Assembly (NCBI GenBank): GCA_017882945.1
Contig: JADGON010000004.1
Location: forward strand, 1 to 7,930
Length of the DNA: 7,930 bases
Source of the DNA: Acidimicrobiia bacterium
GTDB lineage: Bacteria > Actinomycetota > Acidimicrobiia > IMCC26256 > JAENVU01
Direction of reading: 5' to 3'
Positions within the stretch are counted from its first letter, which is position 1. The number at the start of each line of letters is the position of its first letter. The notes beneath the pieces are model-generated. The model was not told the DNA's origin. It was given only the letters and a program-made list of their open reading frames with translations, and did not search any database. The translations under genes were made by a program, and so were the position numbers. Shown here piece after piece: positions 1 to 6,039 of this stretch.

Positions 1-36
1 CTCCGACGCGTGCTGGCTCGGTGATGTCCGGACGGG

Positions 37-924
37 CTACTCCGCGTCGAGCAGGGCGCGGATCCCTTCGTCCAGCGTCACCTTCGGGGCCCAGCCGGGC
101 GGGGGGCCGGAGACCATCCACGGCTTCAGCATCTCCCGCGGTCGCGCCGCGCGGACGCCCCACTGGGCATCCACCTGGAGCCCACTGACCGACTCGAACC
201 GCGCCACGAGGTCGCGCAGGTTGAGCGTCTCGCCTCCTGACGCGCCGTAGGTGGCGCCCGGATTGCCGTCAGCGGTTGCGAGCAGCGCGGTGACCGCGTC
301 GTCGACGTGCAGGAGGTCGATGAGCTGTGTGCCGTCGGTCATCTGCAGCTGGGTCCCCTCGCGCGCGGCGCGCGCGAGGATCGGAAGGAGCTTGGGTCGC
401 GGATCACCAGGCCCGTAGGTGTCGGTGAGCTCGAGCGTGACGACCGGGAGACCGGCCACCTCCTGGTAGAAGCGGAGCACGTCGGTGAAGGCCTGCTTCA
501 TCGCGGCGTACAGCGAGACGGGGCTGTACGACCGGGCGTCGTAGTGCTGCCAGACGGTGCCCGTGTTCACGAACGTGCAGTTGCCGGCCCGGCTCACCGC
601 CTCGGCGAGCGCGGTCCCGAACCCGACATTGGCGGTGACCATCGGCTCGATGTCTGCCGGGACGTGGACGCCCCGGAATGCGGTGGCCAGGTGGAAGCAC
701 ACCTCGGGCGCGACGTCGGCGACGAGCCCGATGAGGTCGTCGATCGGCCCGGGGACGGGGTGGACCGAGACGCCGTCAAGCCGGGCAGCGGCCGGGTCCC
801 GGACGAGCGCGTGCACCACCCAGCCGTCGTCCACGAGCCGGCGCACGACGTGCCCGCCGACGAAGCCGGTCGCCCCGGTGACCAGGGCACGTCGAGCTTG
901 CGGTGAGGTCGGATCCTGGGCCAT
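37..924 (-). CDS. NAD(P)-dependent sugar-nucleotide epimerase/dehydratase (extended SDR)
   Basis: This 295-residue protein belongs to the extended short-chain dehydrogenase/reductase family, which epimerises, dehydrates or reduces nucleotide sugars in the cytoplasm. The N-terminal Rossmann motif TGATGFVGG spans residues 16-24. The catalytic Tyr-x3-Lys pair is Y139/K143 (YAAMK), preceded by an NTGTVW segment (120-125) holding the usual Ser/Thr position. YGPGDPR (170-176) and LLHVDDAV (204-211) are the typical substrate-side motifs. I chose the ATG at 924 because the Rossmann strand begins about 12 residues later. In-frame starts at 951 and 1023 would add only a Pro/Arg-rich tail, and a TACGAT -10-like hexamer lies 7 bases before 924. 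It is co-oriented with the amidohydrolase upstream but 124 bp away, so it probably has its own promoter. The general look is that of CDP-abequose-synthase/RfbJ-like reductases, but the exact sugar cannot be assigned. A role in surface glycan precursor synthesis is inferred from the glycosyltransferase and acyltransferase at the other end of the window. Confidence 0.9.
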   Translation of the reverse strand: MAQDPTSPQARRALVTGATGFVGGHVVRRLVDDGWVVHALVRDPAAARLDGVSVHPVPGPIDDLIGLVADVAPEVCFHLATAFRGVHVPADIEPMVTANVGFGTALAEAVSRAGNCTFVNTGTVWQHYDARSYSPVSLYAAMKQAFTDVLRFYQEVAGLPVVTLELTDTYGPGDPRPKLLPILARAAREGTQLQMTDGTQLIDLLHVDDAVTALLATADGNPGATYGASGGETLNLRDLVARFESVSGLQVDAQWGVRAARPREMLKPWMVSGPPPGWAPKVTLDEGIRALLDAE

Positions 925-931
925 CGCCGGG

Positions 932-937
932 ATCGTA
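932..937 (-). promoter_or_regulatory. Putative -10 element (TACGAT), near-leaderless start for the epimerase
   Basis: Read on the minus strand, TACGAT is followed by 7 bases (CCCGGCG) and then the ATG at 924. If the final T is position -7, transcription would begin at about 925, within one base of the start codon. No Shine-Dalgarno sequence is visible. The hexamer fits the actinobacterial TAnnnT -10 pattern. No convincing -35 element is seen 16-19 bases upstream. The same hexamer precedes two other genes in this window. Confidence 0.4.
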
Positions 938-1048
938 CGCGCCTGCGGCATGAGCGGATCGTCCGAGGGGTAGCGACGGTGGCGTGATGGGGGGCGGGGA
1001 CGAGAACCGGAGACGGGTCTCACCCACGACGACCTGGCCGCGGGCGCG

Positions 1049-2725
1049 CTACGAGCGGAGGATCTGGCCCGGTCTCGGAGTGGACTCGTCGATGACGGGA
1101 GTGCCGTCGACGCGGATCGGGACGCCGTTGACGAGCGTGTGGGTCATCCCGGTGGGTGCGTCCGCGGTGAGCCGTTCGCCACCGGCGGGGAAGTCATGGA
1201 TCCGCCGGAGCGGTCCGGGGGCAACGGTGTCGGGGTCGAAGACGGTGATGTCCGCGGCCATCCCTTCGCGGAGCAGCCCGCGCCCTGCGCCGGCCCGGTC
1301 CAGCCCGAACACCGCTGCGGGCTCACCCGTCAGCTTGTTGACCGCCCGCTCGAGCGAGATCACCTCGCGCTCGCGGACCCAGTTCCCGAGCAGGTCGGTG
1401 GGCAGGCACGCGTCGCAGAGCTGGCTCACGTGCGCGCCGGAGTCGGCGAGACCGAGCAGGACCCCTTCGCGCCCCAAGAGCCACGCGATCGCGTCGGGGT
1501 CGTTGTTCGCGAGCACCGACCGGAACCGGGTCTCGAGGTTCTCGTCGAGGGAGATGTCGAGCATGACGTCGAGCGGGGAACAACCGCGCTCGTTCGCGAG
1601 CTCCACCACGTTCCGGTCGATCAGGTCCGGGTGTGCCGTGCTCTCGGCCACTTCGAGCGCGTCCCAGTTCGGTCGAAGGAACGCCTTGTTGTTGAGGTCT
1701 GATGTCGCCCGTTCGCGCCACGCGGGATCGGCGTAGCGCTCGAGCCGCACGGCGTCGGGCTCGGCCATCAGCTCGGCGAACGCGGGGGCCATGTTGAACG
1801 TGAACGGCTCGCGCAGGTTCATCTGGAACACCAACGGCCGCACCGACACCTGGGGCCACACCTGGCCGCCCTCGGCCCGCGCCGCGTCGTTGTCGGCGAT
1901 GACCCCCTCGTGCCACGGGAAACCCTTGATGGTCAGCAGCGCGGTCCACGTGAGCGGCCGACCGATCCGGTGCTGGAGCGCGTAGACGTCCGCGTGCTTG
2001 ATCCGCTCACCCGGGAGCAACGCGGCGACCCCCTTGTCGAGGTCGTGGAGAGGTTGCAGGAGGGCCTCGAGCTCGGCGAGATCCGCCAACCGGCTCGGCA
2101 CCGGCCGACCCCCGTCGCCGTTGTGCGTCGCGGAGGAGCTCGTCGCGAACCCCATCGCGCCGGCGGTCATGGCCTCGCGCACGACCGCCTGCATCGCCGC
2201 GAGCTCGGCGTCGGTCGGGAGCTCACGCTCGTAGCCCTCCTCGCCCATCACGAACAGCCGGACCGCGGTGTGCCCGACGTAGACGCCGTAGTTCAACGAC
2301 GTGCCGTGGCGCGCCACGGAGTCGAGGTACTCGGGGAACGTCTCGAAGTCCCACGGGATCCCGGCTTCGAGCGTCGCGAGGTTCATGTCCTCGACGTGCT
2401 GGAGCGTCCGCGCGAGCAGGGCGCGGTGCTCCGGCCGGCAGGGCGCGATCGAGAAGCCGCAGTTGCCGGCCACCACGCTCGTGACGCCGTGGAAGCTCGA
2501 CGGGGTGAGCGCGGGATCCCAGAACACCTGGGCGTCGTAGTGCGAGTGGATGTCGATGAAGCCGGGGGTGACGGCCTGCCCCGACGCGTCGAGCTCCCGC
2601 CGACCGTCGAGGCCATCACCGATCCCGCTGATCCTCCCGTCGGTCACGGCGACGTCGGCTCGGCGGCCGGCCCCGCCTGTTCCGTCGATCACGGTCCCGC
2701 CCCGGATCACCAGGTCTGCGGACAT
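1049..2725 (-). CDS. D-aminoacylase-like amidohydrolase (N-acyl-D-amino-acid deacylase family)
   Basis: This 558-residue cytoplasmic protein belongs to the amidohydrolase superfamily (family 3, D-aminoacylase/N-acyl-D-Glu deacylase type), whose members hydrolyse amide or cyclic-amide bonds. The N-terminal beta-sandwich strand LVIRGGTVIDGTG (5-17) is followed by GFIDIHSHYDAQ (55-66) with the metal-binding His-x-His H60/H62. GNCGFSIAP (87-95) carries the bridging-cysteine candidate C89. LADSGAH (426-432) supplies the catalytic Asp D428. The C-terminal part returns to the sandwich, with GMAADITVFDPDTV (488-501) and LVNGVPI (531-537). The ATG at 2725 is preferred: GAGG stands 8 bases before it and homologues begin just ahead of the LVIRGG strand. 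A GTG at 2752 would add nine residues. The two mid-protein histidines of classical D-aminoacylases are not evident, so the true substrate may not be an N-acyl-D-amino acid. It is divergent from the IolB-like gene across 44 bp and possibly co-regulated with it. Confidence 0.88.
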   Translation of the reverse strand: MSADLVIRGGTVIDGTGGAGRRADVAVTDGRISGIGDGLDGRRELDASGQAVTPGFIDIHSHYDAQVFWDPALTPSSFHGVTSVVAGNCGFSIAPCRPEHRALLARTLQHVEDMNLATLEAGIPWDFETFPEYLDSVARHGTSLNYGVYVGHTAVRLFVMGEEGYERELPTDAELAAMQAVVREAMTAGAMGFATSSSATHNGDGGRPVPSRLADLAELEALLQPLHDLDKGVAALLPGERIKHADVYALQHRIGRPLTWTALLTIKGFPWHEGVIADNDAARAEGGQVWPQVSVRPLVFQMNLREPFTFNMAPAFAELMAEPDAVRLERYADPAWRERATSDLNNKAFLRPNWDALEVAESTAHPDLIDRNVVELANERGCSPLDVMLDISLDENLETRFRSVLANNDPDAIAWLLGREGVLLGLADSGAHVSQLCDACLPTDLLGNWVREREVISLERAVNKLTGEPAAVFGLDRAGAGRGLLREGMAADITVFDPDTVAPGPLRRIHDFPAGGERLTADAPTGMTHTLVNGVPIRVDGTPVIDESTPRPGQILRS

Positions 2726-2733
2726 GACACCCC

Positions 2734-2737
2734 CCTC
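2734..2737 (-). promoter_or_regulatory. Ribosome binding site deciding the amidohydrolase start
   Basis: On the minus strand GAGG, within a longer GAGGGGGG run, lies 8 bases upstream of the ATG at 2725. It lies inside the extension that would be coded if the GTG at 2752 were used. This supports 2725 as the start and shows that this gene, unlike its divergent neighbour, has a leader with a Shine-Dalgarno sequence. Confidence 0.55.
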
Positions 2738-2757
2738 GGAGACTGCGGTCACGTTAT

Positions 2758-2763
2758 TACGAT
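2758..2763 (+). promoter_or_regulatory. Putative -10 element (TACGAT) in the divergent intergenic region; leaderless start for the IolB-like gene
   Basis: TACGAT is followed by six bases (GCGCCG) and then the ATG at 2770. With the last T at -7, the predicted +1 is the A of the start codon, as in leaderless actinobacterial mRNAs. No Shine-Dalgarno sequence precedes 2770. The hexamer overlaps an AT-rich island (CGTTATTACG, 2752-2761), unusual in this GC-rich DNA. On the other strand the island reads TAATAA, a weak candidate -10 for the divergent amidohydrolase. No -35 element is recognisable. Confidence 0.45.
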
Positions 2764-2769
2764 GCGCCG

Positions 2770-3474
2770 ATGCCCCTCACGTTGACTCCCGGGCGCGATG
2801 GCCGCGTCGATCCGCTGCTCGAGCCCGGCGTCGACGCGCGGCTCGGGGTCGCTCGGATGGATGGCCCGGCACGCGGTGAGCTGCGCGACGCGGTGGCGTG
2901 GGTCCTGATCGAGGGCGGGGTCGGCGGGCTCCGGGTGGGCGAGCAAGGAGCCCACGTCGAGGGTCGCGATGACGTGTTCGAGGGGGCGGGCTGGTCGGCG
3001 CTCGTCGGGCGCGACACCGACTTCGAGCTCCACGGCGATCTGCGGGCGACGGTGGTGTGGCGACAGGAGTCGCGCCCCATTCCGAGCCGGCTCATCGCGC
3101 CGGAGGACGTTCGCGACGAGGAGCGCGGCGAGGGTGCGACGTTCCGCCGGGTCCGGACCTACGTGGATGCCGGGCCGCTGATCGTGGGGGAGACCCTCAA
3201 CCCGCCCGGGCGCTGGTCGAGCTACCCGCCGCATCGTCACGAGCACGAGGAGATCTACCTCTACCGGTTCGATCCCCCGGACGGCTTCGGGCTGCAGATG
3301 CGCTCGGAGTCCGATGACGACGAGCGGGCGGTAGTCGTGCGCGACGGTCGCATCGAGCGCATCACGTCCGGCTGGCACCCCGTCGTCGCCGCCCCGGGCT
3401 CGGACCTGTACTACCTGTGGGCCCTCGCCGGCGCCGACACCCTCCACCCGGAGATGGACGCGAGGTACACCTGA
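2770..3474 (+). CDS. KduI/IolB-like cupin isomerase (5-deoxy-glucuronate isomerase family)
   Basis: This 234-residue double-cupin protein resembles the KduI/IolB family. IolB isomerises 5-deoxy-D-glucuronate to 2-deoxy-5-keto-D-gluconate in inositol breakdown; KduI acts on a keto-uronate from pectin. The C-terminal cupin is well preserved. YPPHRHEHEEIYLYRF (152-167) gives metal ligands H155, H157 and probably E161. GWHPVVAAPGSDLYYLWALAG (201-221) carries the fourth ligand, H203, in the family's HPV-PG-D-YYL-AG signature. The N-terminal half (1-120) is diverged, with only weak cupin-like strands. At 234 residues it is shorter than the usual roughly 270-residue IolB. The loop between the histidine pair and the Glu, long in typical IolB, is nearly absent. 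It starts with no Shine-Dalgarno sequence behind a TACGAT hexamer and leads a four-gene run. No iolC, D, E or G partner is present here, so the specific inositol assignment is doubtful. Confidence 0.82.
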   Translation: MPLTLTPGRDGRVDPLLEPGVDARLGVARMDGPARGELRDAVAWVLIEGGVGGLRVGEQGAHVEGRDDVFEGAGWSALVGRDTDFELHGDLRATVVWRQESRPIPSRLIAPEDVRDEERGEGATFRRVRTYVDAGPLIVGETLNPPGRWSSYPPHRHEHEEIYLYRFDPPDGFGLQMRSESDDDERAVVVRDGRIERITSGWHPVVAAPGSDLYYLWALAGADTLHPEMDARYT

Positions 3475-3493
3475 CCAAACCCGTGGGACGAGG

Positions 3494-3510
3494 TTGACGC
3501 TGGTGTCAGG
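3494..3510. promoter_or_regulatory. Putative operator: TTGAC-N6-GTCA inverted repeat before the dehydrogenase
   Basis: TGAC (3495-3498) and GTCA (3505-3508) form an inverted repeat with a 6-base spacer, in the 79-bp gap after the IolB-like gene. The left arm extends to TTGACG, which also matches a -35 consensus, but no good -10 follows at 16-19 bases. Dyads of this general form are bound by several regulator families. Which one acts here is unknown, and no regulator gene is in the window. Confidence 0.3.
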
Positions 3511-3553
3511 TTTGGGCCACGCTCGCGGTATGGGGGGAAACCTGCCCGAGACC

Positions 3554-4579
3554 ATGCGGGCGGCGGTCTACAAGGGTGATCGGCGCGTCGAGATCGAGGA
3601 GTATCCGGTCCCCGAGCTCGGTGCCGACGACGTCCTGCTCGAGGTGAGCCACTGCGGGGTCTGCGGCTCGGACATCCATTTCGTCCTCGAGGGCTGGGGC
3701 CGGCCGAACTCGGTCGGCGGCCACGAGTACACGGGCACCGTGGCCGCGGTCGGCGCCGCGGTGACCGGCTGGAAGGTCGGCGATCCGGTGGTCGGCGGGC
3801 CGTCGGTGCGCTGCGGGGTCTGCGAGTACTGCCGAGCGGGCCGTCCGAGCCTCTGCTCGGGCCGAGGCTCGGTGGGCGAAGGCGGCGACTTCCAGGGTGC
3901 GTTCGCCGACTACATCAGAGTCCCTGCGGGCGAGCTCCTCCACCTGCCCGAGGGTCTCTCCCTCCGCCACGCCGCGCTCACGGAGCCGCTCGCGGTTGCG
4001 CTCCACGGGATCACCCGCGCCGGAGTCCGGCCGGGCGAGCGGGTGCTGGTGACGGGGGGCGGGCCGATCGGGACGCTCACCATCGCTGCGCTCGTTGCCC
4101 GGGGCGTCACCGACATCGTGCTGAGCGAGCCGGCCCCGGTCCGGCGCGAGCTCGCCGAGCGACTCGGTGCGCGCAGCATCACCCCGGACGAGCTCACGAC
4201 CCCGCGGTCGCCCAACGAGATCGTCGCGGAGCCCTTCGACGTCGCGCTCGAGTGCTCCGGTCACGCGGTCGCGATGGAGCAGTGCCTCGGCCAGCTGCAG
4301 CGGACCGGCCGGCTCGTGCTCGTGGGGGCCGGGATCAAGCCGCCCCGCTTCGATGCGAATCGCATCCTGCTGAACGAGATCGTGATCACCGGCGCGTTCT
4401 GCTACGACGACGACGGGTTCGAACGAGCGCTCGAGCTGCTCGCGGAACCGGACTTCCCGCGCGACCTCCTGGTCGCGCCCGACGACGTCGGCCTGGGCGG
4501 GCTTCTGGGCGCGATCGAGATGCTCGGAGCGGGGGAGATCCCGGCCAAGGTGATGGTCGCGCCGAAGCTGGCGCCATGA
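3554..4579 (+). CDS. Zinc-dependent medium-chain alcohol/polyol dehydrogenase
   Basis: This 341-residue cytosolic oxidoreductase of the zinc MDR superfamily (threonine/sorbitol/butanediol dehydrogenase-like) oxidises a secondary alcohol with NAD(P)+. The GroES-like domain carries catalytic-zinc residues C34 (CGVCGSD), H57/E58 (GGHEYTG) and E144 (LTEPLAVALHG). The structural-zinc lobe is intact: C87, C90, C93 and C101. The nucleotide-binding domain has VTGGGPIGTL (166-175), and the acidic E192 after its second strand suggests NAD+ over NADP+. The ATG at 3554 is chosen because homologues begin MRAAVYKG-like. An in-frame ATG at 3530 would add eight residues and a TTG at 3494 twenty; neither has a clear ribosome site. 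The stop overlaps the next gene's start (ATGA), so the two are probably translationally coupled. The substrate is unknown. A sugar-acid or polyol intermediate would fit the IolB-like neighbour. Confidence 0.9.
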   Translation: MRAAVYKGDRRVEIEEYPVPELGADDVLLEVSHCGVCGSDIHFVLEGWGRPNSVGGHEYTGTVAAVGAAVTGWKVGDPVVGGPSVRCGVCEYCRAGRPSLCSGRGSVGEGGDFQGAFADYIRVPAGELLHLPEGLSLRHAALTEPLAVALHGITRAGVRPGERVLVTGGGPIGTLTIAALVARGVTDIVLSEPAPVRRELAERLGARSITPDELTTPRSPNEIVAEPFDVALECSGHAVAMEQCLGQLQRTGRLVLVGAGIKPPRFDANRILLNEIVITGAFCYDDDGFERALELLAEPDFPRDLLVAPDDVGLGGLLGAIEMLGAGEIPAKVMVAPKLAP

Positions 4580-5031
4580 GCGAGCAGGAGCGCAGCCGGA
4601 CCACCACGAGTCGCGCTCCTCGGTTCAACCACGTTGCGATGAGCGTGCCGGCCGACCTGCTCGGCGAGCAGGGCCGCAAGCAGCTCTGCGACTTCTACGG
4701 CGAGGTGTTCGGGTGGGTGGAGCTCCCGACCGAGACCGTTGATCGCAAGAAGCTCGTCTTCGGGGTGCACGCCATCGAGCAGTTCGTGTTCCTCATCGCC
4801 GACGATCCGCCGATGACGTGCCCGCGCCTGGACCACTTCGGCTTGTCCGTCGGCACGGAAGCCGAGCTCGACGACATCCTCGCGAAGGCCCGCACGTACC
4901 GCGAGCACGACGACCGCGTCGACATCATCGACAAGAAGACCGACGACCACGGCATGCTCGCGATCACGTCGATCTACGTCCGGTACCTGCTCCCCATGAT
5001 GGTGGAGATCCAGTACTGGGAGTTCGCGTGA
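4576..5031 (+). CDS. VOC-fold metalloenzyme (glyoxalase/extradiol-dioxygenase superfamily)
   Basis: This is a 151-residue protein with two paired beta-alpha-beta-beta-beta modules of the vicinal oxygen chelate fold. Candidate metal ligands sit at the expected strand positions: H19 (FNHVAMSV), H87 (LDHFGLSV) and E144 (MMVEIQYW). DFYGEVFGW (39-47) is the typical first helix-to-strand segment. Only three ligands are evident, in His-His-Glu order, as in extradiol dioxygenases and FosA; the fourth of glyoxalase I is not obvious. The ATG at 4576 overlaps the dehydrogenase stop by 4 bases, and the next in-frame Met would remove H19, so the start is secure. The stop overlaps the next gene's GTG in the same way. 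The family does many reactions (isomerisation, epimerisation, ring cleavage, thiol transfer), so the reaction is not assigned. Conserved coupling to the flanking oxidoreductases argues for a step in the same pathway rather than drug resistance. Confidence 0.85.
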   Translation: MSEQERSRTTTSRAPRFNHVAMSVPADLLGEQGRKQLCDFYGEVFGWVELPTETVDRKKLVFGVHAIEQFVFLIADDPPMTCPRLDHFGLSVGTEAELDDILAKARTYREHDDRVDIIDKKTDDHGMLAITSIYVRYLLPMMVEIQYWEFA

Positions 5032-6005
5032 ACCCGTTGCGGTGGGGCGCGTTCGTCCCGCAGGGTTGGAAGCTCGAGTACACCGGCTGGGGCGCCGCCG
5101 AGGCGTGGAGCCGTTCGATCGAGCTCGCGCAAGCAGCCGAACGTGCGGGATACGACCACCTCTGGGTGTACGACCACGTCGAGACGGTGCCCCGGCGCGA
5201 GGCGACGCACTGCTTCGAGGCCTTCACGATGCTCGCCGCGCTCTCGCAGGTCACGTCGACGATCGAGCTCGGTCAGCTGGTGACCTGCTCGAACTATCGC
5301 AATGCCGGGCTCCTGGCCAAGGAGGCTGCGTGCATCGACGTGTACTCCGGCGGACGGTTGATCCTCGGTCTCGGCGCCGGCTGGTACGAGCGGGAGTACG
5401 AGGCGTACGGCTACGAGTACCCGTCGGCCCGGACCCGGTTGGCGATCCTCGAGGAGACCATCACCGTGATACCGCGGCTGTGGTCCGAGGAGACCGTCAC
5501 GTTCGCGGGCGAGCACCTGCACTTCGACGGCGCGTTCTCGGACCCGAAGCCGATCCGGCAGCCCCGCCCCCCGATCTGGGTGGGCGGCGGAGGCGAGAAG
5601 GTGACGCTGCGCATCGCCGCGCAGCACGCGGACGCGACGAATTGGCAGGTCGGGCTCGACCAGTTCGTGCACAAGTCGAAGGTGCTCGAGGAGCACTGCG
5701 ACCGGTTGGGCCGCGACTTCGGCTCCATCGTGCGGACCCACGGGCCGGACTGCCGCCTGTTCGACAGCCAGAAGGATCTCGACGCCTGGCTCGACGCGCC
5801 GGGCGGCGGGCAGCTCTGGGGCCGCACCCCGCACGAGGACTACGTGCGGGACAACCTCGTCGGAACCCCGGACCAGGTGGCCGAGCAGGTCCAGGGCTTC
5901 GTCGACGCGGGCTGCCGGGAGTTCGTGCTGTGGTTCCGAGACTTCTCGTCGAGCGAGAGTCTCGAGCGCTTCACCGCCGAGGTCGTGCCGCAGATCCAGG
6001 CTTGA
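5028..6005 (+). CDS. Luciferase-like monooxygenase / F420-dependent oxidoreductase
   Basis: This 325-residue single-domain TIM-barrel protein belongs to the bacterial luciferase-like family, which uses FMNH2 or coenzyme F420. The N terminus RWGAFVPQGWKLEYTGW (5-21), then AERAGYDHLWVYDH (37-50), mark the first barrel strands. ALSQVTSTIELGQLVTCSNYRNAGLLAKEA (71-100) and GGRLILGLGAGWYEREYEAYG (108-128) are the diagnostic core. PRPPIWVGGGGEK (179-191) and GTPDQVAEQVQGFVDAG (279-295) complete the family pattern. I start it at the GTG at 5028, which overlaps the VOC stop as GTGA and begins exactly where homologues begin. The frame is open further upstream, but that part lies inside the VOC gene. 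In actinobacteria this sequence type is usually annotated F420-dependent, but cofactor choice cannot be proved here. It is the last gene of the coupled trio and probably performs a redox or oxygenation step on the shared substrate. Confidence 0.9.
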   Translation: MNPLRWGAFVPQGWKLEYTGWGAAEAWSRSIELAQAAERAGYDHLWVYDHVETVPRREATHCFEAFTMLAALSQVTSTIELGQLVTCSNYRNAGLLAKEAACIDVYSGGRLILGLGAGWYEREYEAYGYEYPSARTRLAILEETITVIPRLWSEETVTFAGEHLHFDGAFSDPKPIRQPRPPIWVGGGGEKVTLRIAAQHADATNWQVGLDQFVHKSKVLEEHCDRLGRDFGSIVRTHGPDCRLFDSQKDLDAWLDAPGGGQLWGRTPHEDYVRDNLVGTPDQVAEQVQGFVDAGCREFVLWFRDFSSSESLERFTAEVVPQIQA

Positions 6006-6015
6006 GGCCCCCGGC

Positions 6016-6021
6016 TACGAT
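6016..6021 (+). promoter_or_regulatory. Putative -10 element (TACGAT) before the glycosyltransferase
   Basis: TACGAT occurs 10 bases after the stop of the luciferase-like gene. The predicted +1 is near 6028, giving a leader of about 6 bases to the GTG at 6034 or 12 bases to the ATG at 6040. Neither start has a Shine-Dalgarno sequence. The same hexamer precedes two other starts in this window. No -35 match is seen at normal spacing, so a promoter separate from the upstream operon is only suggested. Confidence 0.33.
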
Positions 6022-6039
6022 GACCCGGCCGGTGTGCAG

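Noticed and set aside
1..36. Sequence beyond the epimerase stop
   Set aside because: Too short to support any gene, promoter or terminator call.
1010..1021. GAGAC/GTCTC short inverted repeat as a terminator downstream of the amidohydrolase
   Set aside because: The stem is only 4-5 bp, and no T-run follows in either direction.
925..1023. N-terminal extension of the epimerase to starts at 951 or 1023
   Set aside because: The extra residues are Pro/Arg-rich and unlike the family. The Rossmann motif sits at the normal distance from the ATG at 924, and a -10-like hexamer lies just upstream of that ATG.
2726..2752. GTG start at 2752 for the amidohydrolase
   Set aside because: It would place the GAGGGGGG ribosome site inside the coding region and add residues before the conserved first strand.
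4252..4575. Upstream extension of the VOC reading frame inside the dehydrogenase gene
   Set aside because: That part is out of frame with the clearly conserved dehydrogenase C-terminal domain and is Arg/Ala-rich; the VOC gene starts at the ATGA overlap.
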